From positions 868,001-932,000 of the forward strand of contig OZ271833.1 in NCBI GenBank assembly GCA_965601665.1: a DNA stretch of 64,000 nt, in the 5' to 3' direction. Shown piece after piece: positions 1 to 6,298 of this stretch. This DNA is from JANQNX01 sp965601665. GTDB lineage: Bacteria; Pseudomonadota; Gammaproteobacteria; Eutrophobiales; Eutrophobiaceae. Position numbers and translations under genes: made by a program. The number at the start of each line of letters is the position of its first letter. The stretch's first letter is position 1. Under the pieces are notes generated by a model. That model did no database searches. It was not told the DNA's origin and worked only from the letters and a program-made list of their open reading frames with translations.

Positions 1-69
1 ACGAATAAGTTTGTTAGTCGCCAGCCCTGATTCGACCGGTCTGGCGACAGCGTAAGGAGATTGACTCAT
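1..69 (-). CDS. yccA: Bax inhibitor-1/YccA family membrane protein, N-terminal 23 codons only
   Basis: The minus strand has an ATG at 69 with a good ribosome binding site (AGAGGT, 6 bases away). The frame stays open to the window edge and begins MSQSPYAVARPVESGLATNK. The pattern 'ESxLATNKLIR' is the usual cytoplasmic N-terminus of YccA-type inner membrane proteins, just before the first membrane segment. In E. coli, YccA is a seven-helix modulator of the FtsH protease. The neighbour supports the call: E. coli yccA lies beside the tRNA-Ser gene serT, and a tRNA-Ser gene starts at 298 here. Only 23 residues are visible, so the family call rests on a short match plus synteny. Confidence 0.6.
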   Translation of the reverse strand, partial: MSQSPYAVARPVESGLATNKLIR

Positions 70-253
70 CAGACACCTCTTTGTTAATCGACATTAACTA
101 TTTATAGGTTTGAGACTGAAATTTCAAGTTAAGTTTCGTGAAATTTTATGAAAAATCAATACACTCTGCCACCCTGCGGCGGAGCTGACAGTTCATTCAA
201 TATAGACCGGTTGCAATCCTGATTCCTTGCTTCTGGAGGGTTCGAAAGGGGTA

Positions 254-282
254 CTGGTACACCGTATAAAGTTGTGTAAAAT
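254..282 (+). promoter_or_regulatory. Likely promoter of the tRNA-Ser gene
   Basis: A -10-like TAAAAT (277-282) preceded by TGTG is followed by a GC-rich stretch before the tRNA at 298, as is common for stable RNA promoters under stringent control. The -35 region (CTGGTA, 254-259, 17-bp spacer) is a weak match. Confidence 0.4.
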
Positions 283-297
283 GCGCACACTGCGACC

Positions 298-388
298 GGA
301 GGGGTGGCTGAGCGGTTGAAAGCACTGGTCTTGAAAACCAGCAAGGGTTTATAGCCCTTCGTGGGTTCGAATCCCACCCCCTCCGCCA
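298..388 (+). tRNA. serT: tRNA-Ser (anticodon TGA)
   Basis: This 91-base cloverleaf has a 7-bp acceptor stem (GGAGGGG with CCCCTCC), an encoded CCA end (386-388) and the long variable arm of class II tRNAs. The anticodon loop CTTGAAA in a CTGGT/ACCAG stem gives anticodon TGA (reads UCA). The T arm is GTGGG-TTCGAAT-CCCAC. It lies next to yccA, the same neighbour as E. coli serT. Degenerate copies of its 3' part recur downstream in the 111-bp repeats. Confidence 0.97.
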
Positions 389-831
389 ACAAATCCAGCA
401 GATACTTCCACATTAAACCTATTTTGGATGTTGCTGTCTTCGGGTGGGACGCCCCACGATGTGGGTTCGGGTTGCAAATAGCTGGCACCCCCTCTGTCAA
501 CAAATCCAGCAGATACTTACACATTAAACCTATTTTGGATGTTGCTGTCTTCGGGTGGGACGCCCCACGATGTGGGTTCGGGTTGCAAATAGCTGGCACC
601 CCCTCTGTCAACAAATCCAGCAGATACTTCCACATTAAACCTATTTTGGATGTTGCTGTCTTCGGGTGGGACGCCCCACGATGTGGGTTCGGGTTGCAAA
701 TAGCTGGCACCCCCTCTGTCAACAAATCCAGCAGATACTTACACATTAAACCTATTTTGGATGTTGCTGTCTTCGGGTGGGACACCCCACTATGTGGGTT
801 CGGGTTGCAAATAGCTGGCACACCCTGCGCC
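388..831 (+). repeat. Four tandem 111-bp repeats carrying remnants of the tRNA-Ser 3' end
   Basis: Units start at 388, 499, 610 and 721, with exactly 111-bp spacing, and a fifth start is recognisable at 832 (AACAAATGC). Units 2 and 4 differ from 1 and 3 at the same position (ACTTAC versus ACTTCC); unit 4 has further changes near 783-791 and 820-829. Each unit ends with GTGGGTTCG, then CACCCCCTC and (G/C)(T/C)CA, before AACAAATCC. This echoes the T loop, acceptor 3' strand, CCA and flank of the tRNA at 361-400. Each unit also has a GTGGGACGCCCCAC hairpin. As 111 is a multiple of three, frames stay open on both strands; I take that as a by-product, not as coding. The E. coli tyrT (rtT) repeats are the closest known parallel. 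This covers the gene-free stretch from 389 to 874. Confidence 0.95.
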
Positions 832-874
832 AACAAATGCAGGATAGAGTTTATTTTCAGCTTTTTGTCAGGTA

Positions 875-1336
875 TTAACTACCGAGCCAGCGGTCGTTCT
901 CTGCAGCACAGGTTTTTATAATTTCTGCTCGCGCCAGCGGGTCGCCCATAATCGGCAATTCTGCAGTTTTTGTCTCATCAATCAACAAATTATAGGCGGC
1001 ATAGCTATCTTCAGCCCGGCTGTATTTGGCAGCCCAGCAATCGGCCCTGTCCTGGTTACCTTGAGTGTAGTATTTAGGGTTAGAAAAAATCTGATGTCTT
1101 AACATCTGGTGGGCTAATGCATGATTTTTAAAAAAATTGCAGGCGTTGCCAATATCTTCGCAGATTTTTGAATTGTAAATCACATTGATTGCTTCTTTGC
1201 GTTCTACCCTGGATACAGCCATGTATGGCAATCTCGGGTCTCCAACGCCTTGAACATAGGCAACATATTCTTTAGCGCAACCGGTTTGTGCTGTTGCAAT
1301 GACTACAAATAAACCAGTAAAAAATAACTTTTTCAT
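875..1336 (-). CDS. Small exported protein with an HxxxH/ADCWAA motif, function unknown
   Basis: This is 153 residues. The start is supported by CGGGAG 6-7 bases before the ATG. Residues 1-20 form a signal peptide (MKK, hydrophobic core, then AQTGC); Q at the -3 position makes the lipobox poor, so it could be secreted or a lipoprotein. The mature part has HALAH around residues 72-76, LRHQ just after, and ADCWAAKY around 98-105. The spacing resembles the HExxH...(E/A)DxxA arrangement of zinc metallopeptidases, but the glutamate of HExxH is missing. Six cysteines suggest periplasmic disulphides. It is transcribed toward the tRNA repeats as a single gene. I do not recognise a named family. Confidence 0.75.
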   Translation of the reverse strand: MKKLFFTGLFVVIATAQTGCAKEYVAYVQGVGDPRLPYMAVSRVERKEAINVIYNSKICEDIGNACNFFKNHALAHQMLRHQIFSNPKYYTQGNQDRADCWAAKYSRAEDSYAAYNLLIDETKTAELPIMGDPLARAEIIKTCAAENDRWLGS

Positions 1337-1633
1337 GAAAAACTCCCGGAAACTTTTTCATTTTTCCTAAAAGTTAGTCATCAATTTGTTGAGAAAGTTT
1401 GCATTTCATGCCGCTATCAATCGAATTGTATTTGATGCAGATCAATAACAGCAATCTCGAGGGTTCTACAATTAATATCGACATAACACACATGACCCAT
1501 TCATGTTACTTCTTCGAGCCCGCCATATTGCGGGCTTTTTTTATAATGCGCCCGCTTTTGAACCTTTTCTTTGTAAAGCATTTCGGCCCTGTGCCGATAT
1601 TTCTTAATGTCACTAATTTCCCGGGATGATCTT
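1337..1633. other. Intergenic stretch with a promoter-less-looking terminator
   Basis: This contains the divergent upstream regions of the 875-1336 gene and the 1634-1837 gene. Apart from the terminator hairpin at 1516-1542 I see no convincing coding frame. A plus-strand frame at 1399-1629 runs straight through the terminator stem and has an odd composition, so I leave it out. Confidence 0.5.
1516..1542 (+). terminator. Intrinsic terminator with no visible upstream plus-strand gene
   Basis: The stem is GCCCGC (1518-1523) and GCGGGC (1530-1535) with a 6-base loop, extended by A1517-T1536 and followed by seven T (1536-1542). There is no T run in the reverse direction, so it acts on plus-strand transcripts. 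No plus-strand gene precedes it after the tRNA-Ser repeats, so it ends either a long tRNA-repeat transcript or a small RNA starting after about 1340. Confidence 0.8.
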
Positions 1634-1837
1634 ATGTTTTATCGAATCTGGACAAGATTAACAGGTAAGAGAAGCGCAAAAGAACAGCGAATTGCTGATT
1701 TGCAAAACATGGATGACATTGAGTTTGATGACGAAGATGACAAGACCGAGATGATTGACACACTCGCTTATCATCAGCCTTCCAAGCAATCAGTAGCAGA
1801 GAAGGCGCGCAGATTAGCAGAGGGCGCAACGTTGTAA
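1634..1837 (+). CDS. Tiny protein 1 of a three-member family (YHQ/EKARKLAEG motif)
   Basis: This is 67 residues and I do not recognise the family. The start at 1634 (MFYRIWTRLTGK) is chosen over an in-frame ATG at 1607 because it matches the N-terminus of the paralogue at 1973 (MFGWFFRLFSKN) and follows a GGGA. The protein has an aromatic, basic N-terminus that could lie on a membrane, then an acidic middle (IEFDDEDDK), then DTLAYHQPSK and AEKARRLAEG. This C-terminal half also occurs in the proteins at 1973-2182 and 3015-3296. The conserved motif and three independent copies argue that it is expressed. Confidence 0.7.
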   Translation: MFYRIWTRLTGKRSAKEQRIADLQNMDDIEFDDEDDKTEMIDTLAYHQPSKQSVAEKARRLAEGATL

Positions 1838-1942
1838 GTGGCGAAGGCTACACGTCCAAATTGACTGGCAGTCTGTCCCGCATCATTGTAAATTTATGCT
1901 GGCTCGCAAGCATGTGTTTTCAGTATGCGGCCATAATTCGTC

Positions 1943-1948
1943 TATAAT
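1943..1948 (+). promoter_or_regulatory. Perfect -10 hexamer ahead of the second tiny paralogue
   Basis: TATAAT at 1943-1948 lies 24 bases before the start codon at 1973. No good -35 is seen at the usual distance. It suggests this gene has its own promoter and is not only read through from the gene at 1634. Confidence 0.45.
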
Positions 1949-1972
1949 CAATGTCAAAAACGGGGTAAGTAC

Positions 1973-2182
1973 ATGTTCGGGTGGTTTTTCAGACTATTTT
2001 CTAAAAATAGAAATGCAGATACTGGTCAAGAGGAAGAAATTGAATTGACAGGCCTGGGTTACGAAGATGATGATGACGATGATGAAAAAACCCAGATGGT
2101 AAATACGCTGGCTTATCATCAGCCCCCAAAACACGCGATAGCGGAGAAGGCAAGAAAACTGGCAGAAGGCGAAAACGAGTAG
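1973..2182 (+). CDS. Tiny protein 2 of the same family, with an Asp-rich stretch
   Basis: This is 69 residues. The start codon follows CGGGGTAAGTAC. The N-terminus MFGWFFRLFSKN is aromatic and basic like that of the gene at 1634. A run of six aspartates lies near residues 32-37, followed by the shared tail NTLAYHQPPK...AEKARKLAEG. The tandem position, same strand and closely similar tail point to a duplication. The function is unknown; a small membrane-associated regulator or adaptor is possible but would be a guess. Confidence 0.72.
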   Translation: MFGWFFRLFSKNRNADTGQEEEIELTGLGYEDDDDDDEKTQMVNTLAYHQPPKHAIAEKARKLAEGENE

Positions 2183-2198
2183 TGTCGTTTTGCCGCTA

Positions 2199-2396
2199 TT
2201 ATGTATTTAATTCGGTGACGTTATCCGAATGCTTTCTAAGTAATCGTTCCAGCCTTAACCGGGCCAATGTGGCTGAACAATCAAGCTCATTGAGTTGGTG
2301 AATTATTTTTCTATCTGTCGTTTCTGAATTTTTTGAATCTCTTATTGCCTCTTTAAGGGTATCGATAACTGATACCAACGTTTCAATATCCTGCAT
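2199..2396 (-). CDS. Small helical protein, function unknown
   Basis: This is 65 residues from the ATG at 2396, which has AGAGAGG 6 bases upstream; an in-frame ATG at 2426 lacks such a site. The sequence is charged and leucine-rich (LVSVIDTLKEAIRDSK, LNELDCSATLARLRLERLL) and should form one or two amphipathic helices or a short coiled coil. No signal peptide or membrane segment is present. It faces the paralogue at 1973-2182 with its end 17 bases away. I do not recognise the family, and expression is inferred only from the binding site and the protein-like composition. Confidence 0.5.
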   Translation of the reverse strand: MQDIETLVSVIDTLKEAIRDSKNSETTDRKIIHQLNELDCSATLARLRLERLLRKHSDNVTELNT

Positions 2397-3014
2397 TGTT
2401 GCCTCTCTCCCCGCGATACATCCCAAACAACACTTAACGATTATTTCTCATCCTGTTCTATACAACAGCAGTGTAATACTTATTTAACAGAGCGACTATC
2501 TATTTTGTTTAACAAGCAGAATACAAGGGGTTAATTAATATTAATATCAATAATATATATATTATATTTAATTCAAATTATAGATATAATGTATACACCA
2601 TTGAATCACAGTAATGCTGCCTACAATCATATTCATTACACCAAGGCCGATTTCCTGAACTTAACAATCTGGAAACACGCTCGATGTTTTCATGACAAGA
2701 ATAAAGCCCGTATCTACTTACCATTATTGCTGCTGCTGTTTACAAAATCGCAAGCCTTATCCGCCGTACATATGAATGGTGGGGAACTACTTTATCCATG
2801 CATGACATAGATAGACGCCATTGAAGAGACAGAAAATCTCTGGCCAGCCTTGTTAACCGGAATTGTCGATCCTAATGACAGATTAGTAGTTGGGGAGGGT
2901 AAAGGCAGGAATAGTATGTACTGGATAGACGGACATAAATATTCGATGCAAACTACCTGGCGACGTATGCGCTGGCAAAACTGTTCCCCTGTGATCAGTA
3001 AAGCAGGATGTCAC
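2397..3014. other. Gene-poor, partly very AT-rich stretch, possibly decayed coding DNA
   Basis: Bases 2520-2590 are almost pure A/T (TTAATTAATATTAATATC and similar). Plus-strand frames at 2589-2810 and 2850-3035 have no ribosome binding site and unlike composition. The frame around 2822-2990 reads as plausible protein (EETENLWPALLTGIVDPND, then YWIDGHKYSMQ) but is preceded by a TAG and runs into the opposite gene, so it may be the remnant of a gene. I could not assign it. Confidence 0.4.
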
Positions 3015-3296
3015 TCAGTTTCCTCCTGTTGCTAACTTCCTGGCTTTTTCAACCAGCAAAGACTTGGGTACCTGGTGGTAATCAAGCGTATTAATCACCT
3101 CGGTAATGACATCTTCTTCATCCAATGCGACCAGTTCCAGTTTTACATTCTCTTGCCGGTACTTTCTGATCTTTGGTCGATCCTGATATTGCCGTGCCTG
3201 GCGCGAACTCATCAGCATGGCAATCAGTACCAGGATTAATCCAGCGATAGCGGCAAACACGGCTACGCTTTCTACATTCAAGTTTTCCAGTGACAT
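3015..3296 (-). CDS. Small membrane protein 3 of the YHQ/EKARKLA family
   Basis: This is 93 residues. It differs from the two paralogues at 1634 and 1973 by a true N-terminal membrane helix (residues about 10-29, SVAVFAAIAGLILVLIAMLM), then a basic linker (SSRQARQYQDRPKIRKYRQ), then the shared tail EVINTLDYHQVPK...VEKARKLATGG. The basic residues after the helix predict that the tail faces the cytoplasm. It lies on the opposite strand from its paralogues and diverges from bchE. Its function is unknown. The membrane anchor supports the idea that the aromatic N-termini of the other two also contact the membrane. Confidence 0.75.
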   Translation of the reverse strand: MSLENLNVESVAVFAAIAGLILVLIAMLMSSRQARQYQDRPKIRKYRQENVKLELVALDEEDVITEVINTLDYHQVPKSLLVEKARKLATGGN

Positions 3297-3485
3297 TTTT
3301 CTATTCCTGTAGAGCTAAACGACTTTATCTAACATACTCATAAATGACTGGTTTATATATCTTTTACGTATAGAATCAGACAAATCTGTGATCCTTTTAT
3401 CATCGCCATTTAGATATTTGTGAACCCTGACCGGTTTTGGCAATTCGAACCACTGGCGTCAAACTACTACTGAATCTTCCATCCG

Positions 3486-3499
3486 TTGATCTAAATCAA
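3486..3499 (+). promoter_or_regulatory. Perfect FNR/Anr-type box upstream of bchE
   Basis: TTGATCTAAATCAA matches the FNR consensus TTGAT-N4-ATCAA at every fixed position. Its centre (3492.5) is 41 bases before the predicted start site near 3533, the class II activation position. BchE is the oxygen-independent cyclase, so FNR activation under anoxia makes sense. Confidence 0.75.
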
Positions 3500-3520
3500 C
3501 CGTCTAGTACGCTTCACATA

Positions 3521-3526
3521 TATCAT
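3521..3526 (+). promoter_or_regulatory. Likely -10 element of the bchE promoter
   Basis: TATCAT differs from TATAAT at one position. It lies at the distance from the FNR box expected for a class II FNR-dependent promoter, which usually lacks a good -35. The predicted transcription start is near 3533. Confidence 0.5.
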
Positions 3527-3532
3527 TCTAAA

Positions 3533-3550
3533 TGTCAGTCGTGCTTGACA
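3533..3550 (+). promoter_or_regulatory. PpsR/CrtJ-type operator (TGTC-N10-GACA) at the bchE start site
   Basis: TGTCAGTCGTGCTTGACA is a perfect match to the PpsR/CrtJ consensus TGTC-N10-GACA, with a 5-bp inverted repeat TGTCA...TGACA. It spans the predicted transcription start and lies 7 bases before the ribosome binding site. bchE is a known PpsR/CrtJ target in purple bacteria. The regulator itself is not in this window. Confidence 0.7.
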
Positions 3551-3568
3551 TCTATAAGGAGGGGGCCA

Positions 3569-5191
3569 GTGCGTATAGTTCTAATTCATCCAAACTATCA
3601 TTCGGGTGGGGCCGAGATTGCCGGCAACTGGCCTCCAGCCTGGGCGGCATATTTGTCCGGTCATTTGAAGAATGCGGGTTTTCACGATATTCATTTTATC
3701 GATGCCATGACGAACAACATCGATGATGAGGGTATTCGGGAACAGCTCATTGAACTGCAACCCGATGTCGTGGGGACAACGGCAATCACACCCTCGATAT
3801 ATAAGGCAGAAAACGTACTGAAAATCGCGAGCGAGGTGGTGCCAAACGCGATCAGGGTGCTGGGTGGTATTCATGCCACGTTTATGTTCAAGCAGGTGCT
3901 GACAGAAGCCCCCTGGATCGACGTCATCGTACGTGGCGAAGGTGAAGAAATATTCCTCAATCTTATCTCTGCAATAGATCAGGGACGTTGGCCAGAAGAC
4001 ATCAAGAAAATCAAAGGGCTCGCGTATGTTGAACAACAAGGTGAATCCAAAAATATTGTTGCAAACGAGGCAGCACCGACGGTAAAGGATATCGATGCTA
4101 TTGATCCTGACTGGTCCATGCTCGAATGGGAGAAGTATATTTATGTGCCATTGAACGTGCGTGTAGCCATACCGAATATGGCGCGAGGCTGTCCGTTCAC
4201 CTGTTCATTTTGTTCACAATGGAAATTCTGGCGCGATTATCGTATCCGCGACCCAAAGAAAGTGGTTGATGAAATCGAGCGTCTTGTCAATGACCATGAT
4301 GTCGGTTTTTTTATACTCGCTGATGAAGAACCAACCATAAACAGAAAAAAATTCATCGCATTTTGTGAAGAACTAATCGCGCGCGGTCTTCCTGACAGGG
4401 TCAAGTGGGGAATCAACACGCGTGTCACGGACATACTGCGTGATGAGAAATACCTGCCTTTGTACAGAAAAGCCGGCCTGGTACATGTATCACTCGGTAC
4501 CGAGGCAGCAGCCCAGTTAAAACTTGATCGGTTTAACAAGGAAACACGGGTCGACCAGAACAAAAAAGCCATCAAACTGCTGCGTGATGCCGATATTTTT
4601 GTCGAGGCCCAGTTCATTGTTGGTCTTGAAAATGAAACCCCCGAAACGCTGGAAGAAACCTACCGTATGGCCTGGGATTGGCAACCTGATTTAGCCAACT
4701 GGGCAATGTATACGCCCTGGCCATTTTCCAAGCTTTTCCAGGAACTGGGTGACAAGGTAGAAATATTTGATTTTGAGAAATACAACTTTGTCACGCCAAT
4801 CATGAAACCCGAGTCAATGGAACGCGGTGAGTTACTTGACCGGGTCATGAACAATTATCGACGCTTTTATTCACAAAAAGCCCTGTTTCATTATCCATGG
4901 CGTGGAACAGGATTTCGCAGAAGATACCTGTTGGGATGCCTCAAGGCCTTCCTGAAGGCCGGTTTTCAGCGCAAATTTTACGACCTCGGTAAAGTAAACT
5001 ACTGGGGTCCACAATCACGTGGCAAGGTCGATTTTCACTTTGACCGCACACGTAATATTCAACCTGCGCAAACAGACGACTGGGTTGCCATCGCTGACCG
5101 CAGGAATATAAAGAGGAAGGCTGAACAACCGGAAACGCTAATGGCCTGTGGAGGTGGCACCGAACAACTCGCCGAGAACGTGGATGCTTGA
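3569..5191 (+). CDS. bchE: Anaerobic Mg-protoporphyrin IX monomethyl ester cyclase (BchE)
   Basis: This is a 540-residue radical SAM/cobalamin enzyme that forms the isocyclic E ring of (bacterio)chlorophyll without oxygen. The start is the GTG at 3569 behind a very strong AAGGAGGGGG; the open frame continues upstream, but the family N-terminus MRIVLIHPNYHSGGAEIAGN begins here. Residues 1-140 are the B12-binding-like domain; the radical SAM cluster motif CPFTCSFC has cysteines at 208, 212 and 215. The stretches RDYRIRDPKKVVDEIE and ILADEEPTINRKKF, and the C-terminal YPWRGTGFRRRYLLGCLKAF, are typical of BchE. It overlaps bchJ by 8 bases. FNR and PpsR-like boxes precede it. Oxygen-dependent AcsF would be the alternative enzyme and is not seen here. 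Confidence 0.95.
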   Translation: MRIVLIHPNYHSGGAEIAGNWPPAWAAYLSGHLKNAGFHDIHFIDAMTNNIDDEGIREQLIELQPDVVGTTAITPSIYKAENVLKIASEVVPNAIRVLGGIHATFMFKQVLTEAPWIDVIVRGEGEEIFLNLISAIDQGRWPEDIKKIKGLAYVEQQGESKNIVANEAAPTVKDIDAIDPDWSMLEWEKYIYVPLNVRVAIPNMARGCPFTCSFCSQWKFWRDYRIRDPKKVVDEIERLVNDHDVGFFILADEEPTINRKKFIAFCEELIARGLPDRVKWGINTRVTDILRDEKYLPLYRKAGLVHVSLGTEAAAQLKLDRFNKETRVDQNKKAIKLLRDADIFVEAQFIVGLENETPETLEETYRMAWDWQPDLANWAMYTPWPFSKLFQELGDKVEIFDFEKYNFVTPIMKPESMERGELLDRVMNNYRRFYSQKALFHYPWRGTGFRRRYLLGCLKAFLKAGFQRKFYDLGKVNYWGPQSRGKVDFHFDRTRNIQPAQTDDWVAIADRRNIKRKAEQPETLMACGGGTEQLAENVDA

Positions 5192-5909
5192 TTCATCGAA
5201 TGAATACCATGTGACTGAAGCAAGCGCTGCAACCCTTGATGACAGCAGTCAGGAGGGTGCAACTGTGCCGAGTGGCTTGATTGGTCCGAATTCAGTCATA
5301 CAATTACAAAAGGCATCGATTGAGCTGTTGGGTGAGAAACAGGCGCGCCAGGTTTTCTTGAATGCAAAGCTACCTGAATTATTTGATACCTTGCCAACAT
5401 CAATGATCGATGAAGCTGTGCCAAAACAACTGTTCGAAACACTTTATCAGATGTTGCCTTACGCAATGGCACGACGGGTTGCATTGCGCGCAGGCGAGTT
5501 GACTGCCGAATACATCATCGCCAATCGCATCCCTGCGGCTGTGAAGATTTGTCTCAAATTCCTGCCACCCAGTCTGTCCGCCGCTTTGTTATTAACAGCC
5601 ATTCAGCGCAACGCCTGGACATTTGTGGGCTCAGGGCGATTCCAATATGAAGCATCACCGTATTGTCTCATCAGCATTGCTGACAATCCTTTGAGTATGC
5701 CTGCATGCGCATGGCATGTAGCCGTGTTTCAACGTTTGTTCAGCCGCCTTGTCTGTAGTGAGAGCAGGGTGAAACAGTTAAATTCCTGCGCTGCTATTCC
5801 CGACAAAGACAGTTTTGTCATTTGTTACGGGCGCAAATTTTTTGCGCAGGACTGCAAGCGTACGCGTAAAAACAAACTCAGGTATTTTTGTAGTCAGTGC
5901 GTAAGTTGA
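5184..5909 (+). CDS. bchJ: Bacteriochlorophyll synthesis V4R-domain protein BchJ
   Basis: This is 241 residues from the ATG at 5184, which overlaps the end of bchE; a GTG at 5148 is an alternative start. BchJ was first described as a 4-vinyl reductase but is now viewed more as a carrier or accessory protein for chlorophyllide precursors. The family pattern is clear: GLIGPNSVIQLQKA, IDEAVPKQLFETL, ANRIPAAVKICLKFLPP, NAWTFVGSGRF and a C-terminal V4R domain. In the last part the expected 'GD..C.F' reads PDKDSFVI, so the second conserved cysteine of the V4R domain is a serine and the glycine a proline; about 25 basic, Cys-containing residues follow. It may therefore be partly degenerate. It is co-transcribed with bchE and ends before the terminator at 6059. 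Confidence 0.85.
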   Translation: MLDSSNEYHVTEASAATLDDSSQEGATVPSGLIGPNSVIQLQKASIELLGEKQARQVFLNAKLPELFDTLPTSMIDEAVPKQLFETLYQMLPYAMARRVALRAGELTAEYIIANRIPAAVKICLKFLPPSLSAALLLTAIQRNAWTFVGSGRFQYEASPYCLISIADNPLSMPACAWHVAVFQRLFSRLVCSESRVKQLNSCAAIPDKDSFVICYGRKFFAQDCKRTRKNKLRYFCSQCVS

Positions 5910-6058
5910 TATCAGACATCGCATTCATACTATGGCCGATAGGTTGAAAAGCGTGCACGAATCGCATTGAAATAACAGGCAACAAACCTAGACTGAATAA
6001 TAGTATCCAAAACCTGTGAAGGTGACAGGATACTGTTCTTCTTTCATCCGAGTTTTCA

Positions 6059-6083
6059 AGCCCTCTTTAAGAGGGCTTTTTTT
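6059..6083 (+). terminator. Intrinsic terminator of bchE-bchJ
   Basis: AGCCCTC (6059-6065), loop TTTAA, GAGGGCT (6071-6077), then a run of seven T ending at 6083. It lies 150 bases after bchJ, with no gene between, and ends the bchEJ operon. Confidence 0.88.
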
Positions 6084-6298
6084 ATCCCTGATTAAACAAG
6101 GTATCACGTTAAGACAGAATGAATGTGCTGATCAATTATAGAGCAGCACATCTTTTCCTGAAGTTTCTCGTTGCAGTCTTTAGCAGGCATATTTCCATGG
6201 CGCACAATAATGATGCGATATTAGGCGGATTCAGAATAGACGCACCAGTTTTGTGCGTATGATTATCTTTGACGCGAAAACTTGTGTAATGGCCTGAT
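6084..6298. other. Intergenic, no feature recognised
   Basis: Together with the terminator region this makes up a gene-free stretch of about 390 bases between bchJ and the small minus-strand frame at 6299. I see no RNA gene, repeat or clear promoter. Confidence 0.4.

Noticed and set aside
388..831. The repeats as a CRISPR array
   Set aside because: Units are contiguous with no variable spacers, are 111 bp long, and no cas gene is near.
361..921. Plus-strand frame of 186 codons (and minus-strand frames 156-836, 517-699) across the tRNA-Ser repeats
   Set aside because: They exist because the 111-bp unit is a multiple of three and free of stops; they start inside the tRNA or lack binding sites.
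1399..1629. 76-codon plus-strand frame
   Set aside because: It reads straight through a strong terminator stem and has no ribosome binding site.
2589..2810. 73-codon plus-strand frame
   Set aside because: No ribosome binding site and no protein-like pattern; AT-rich surroundings make such frames likely.
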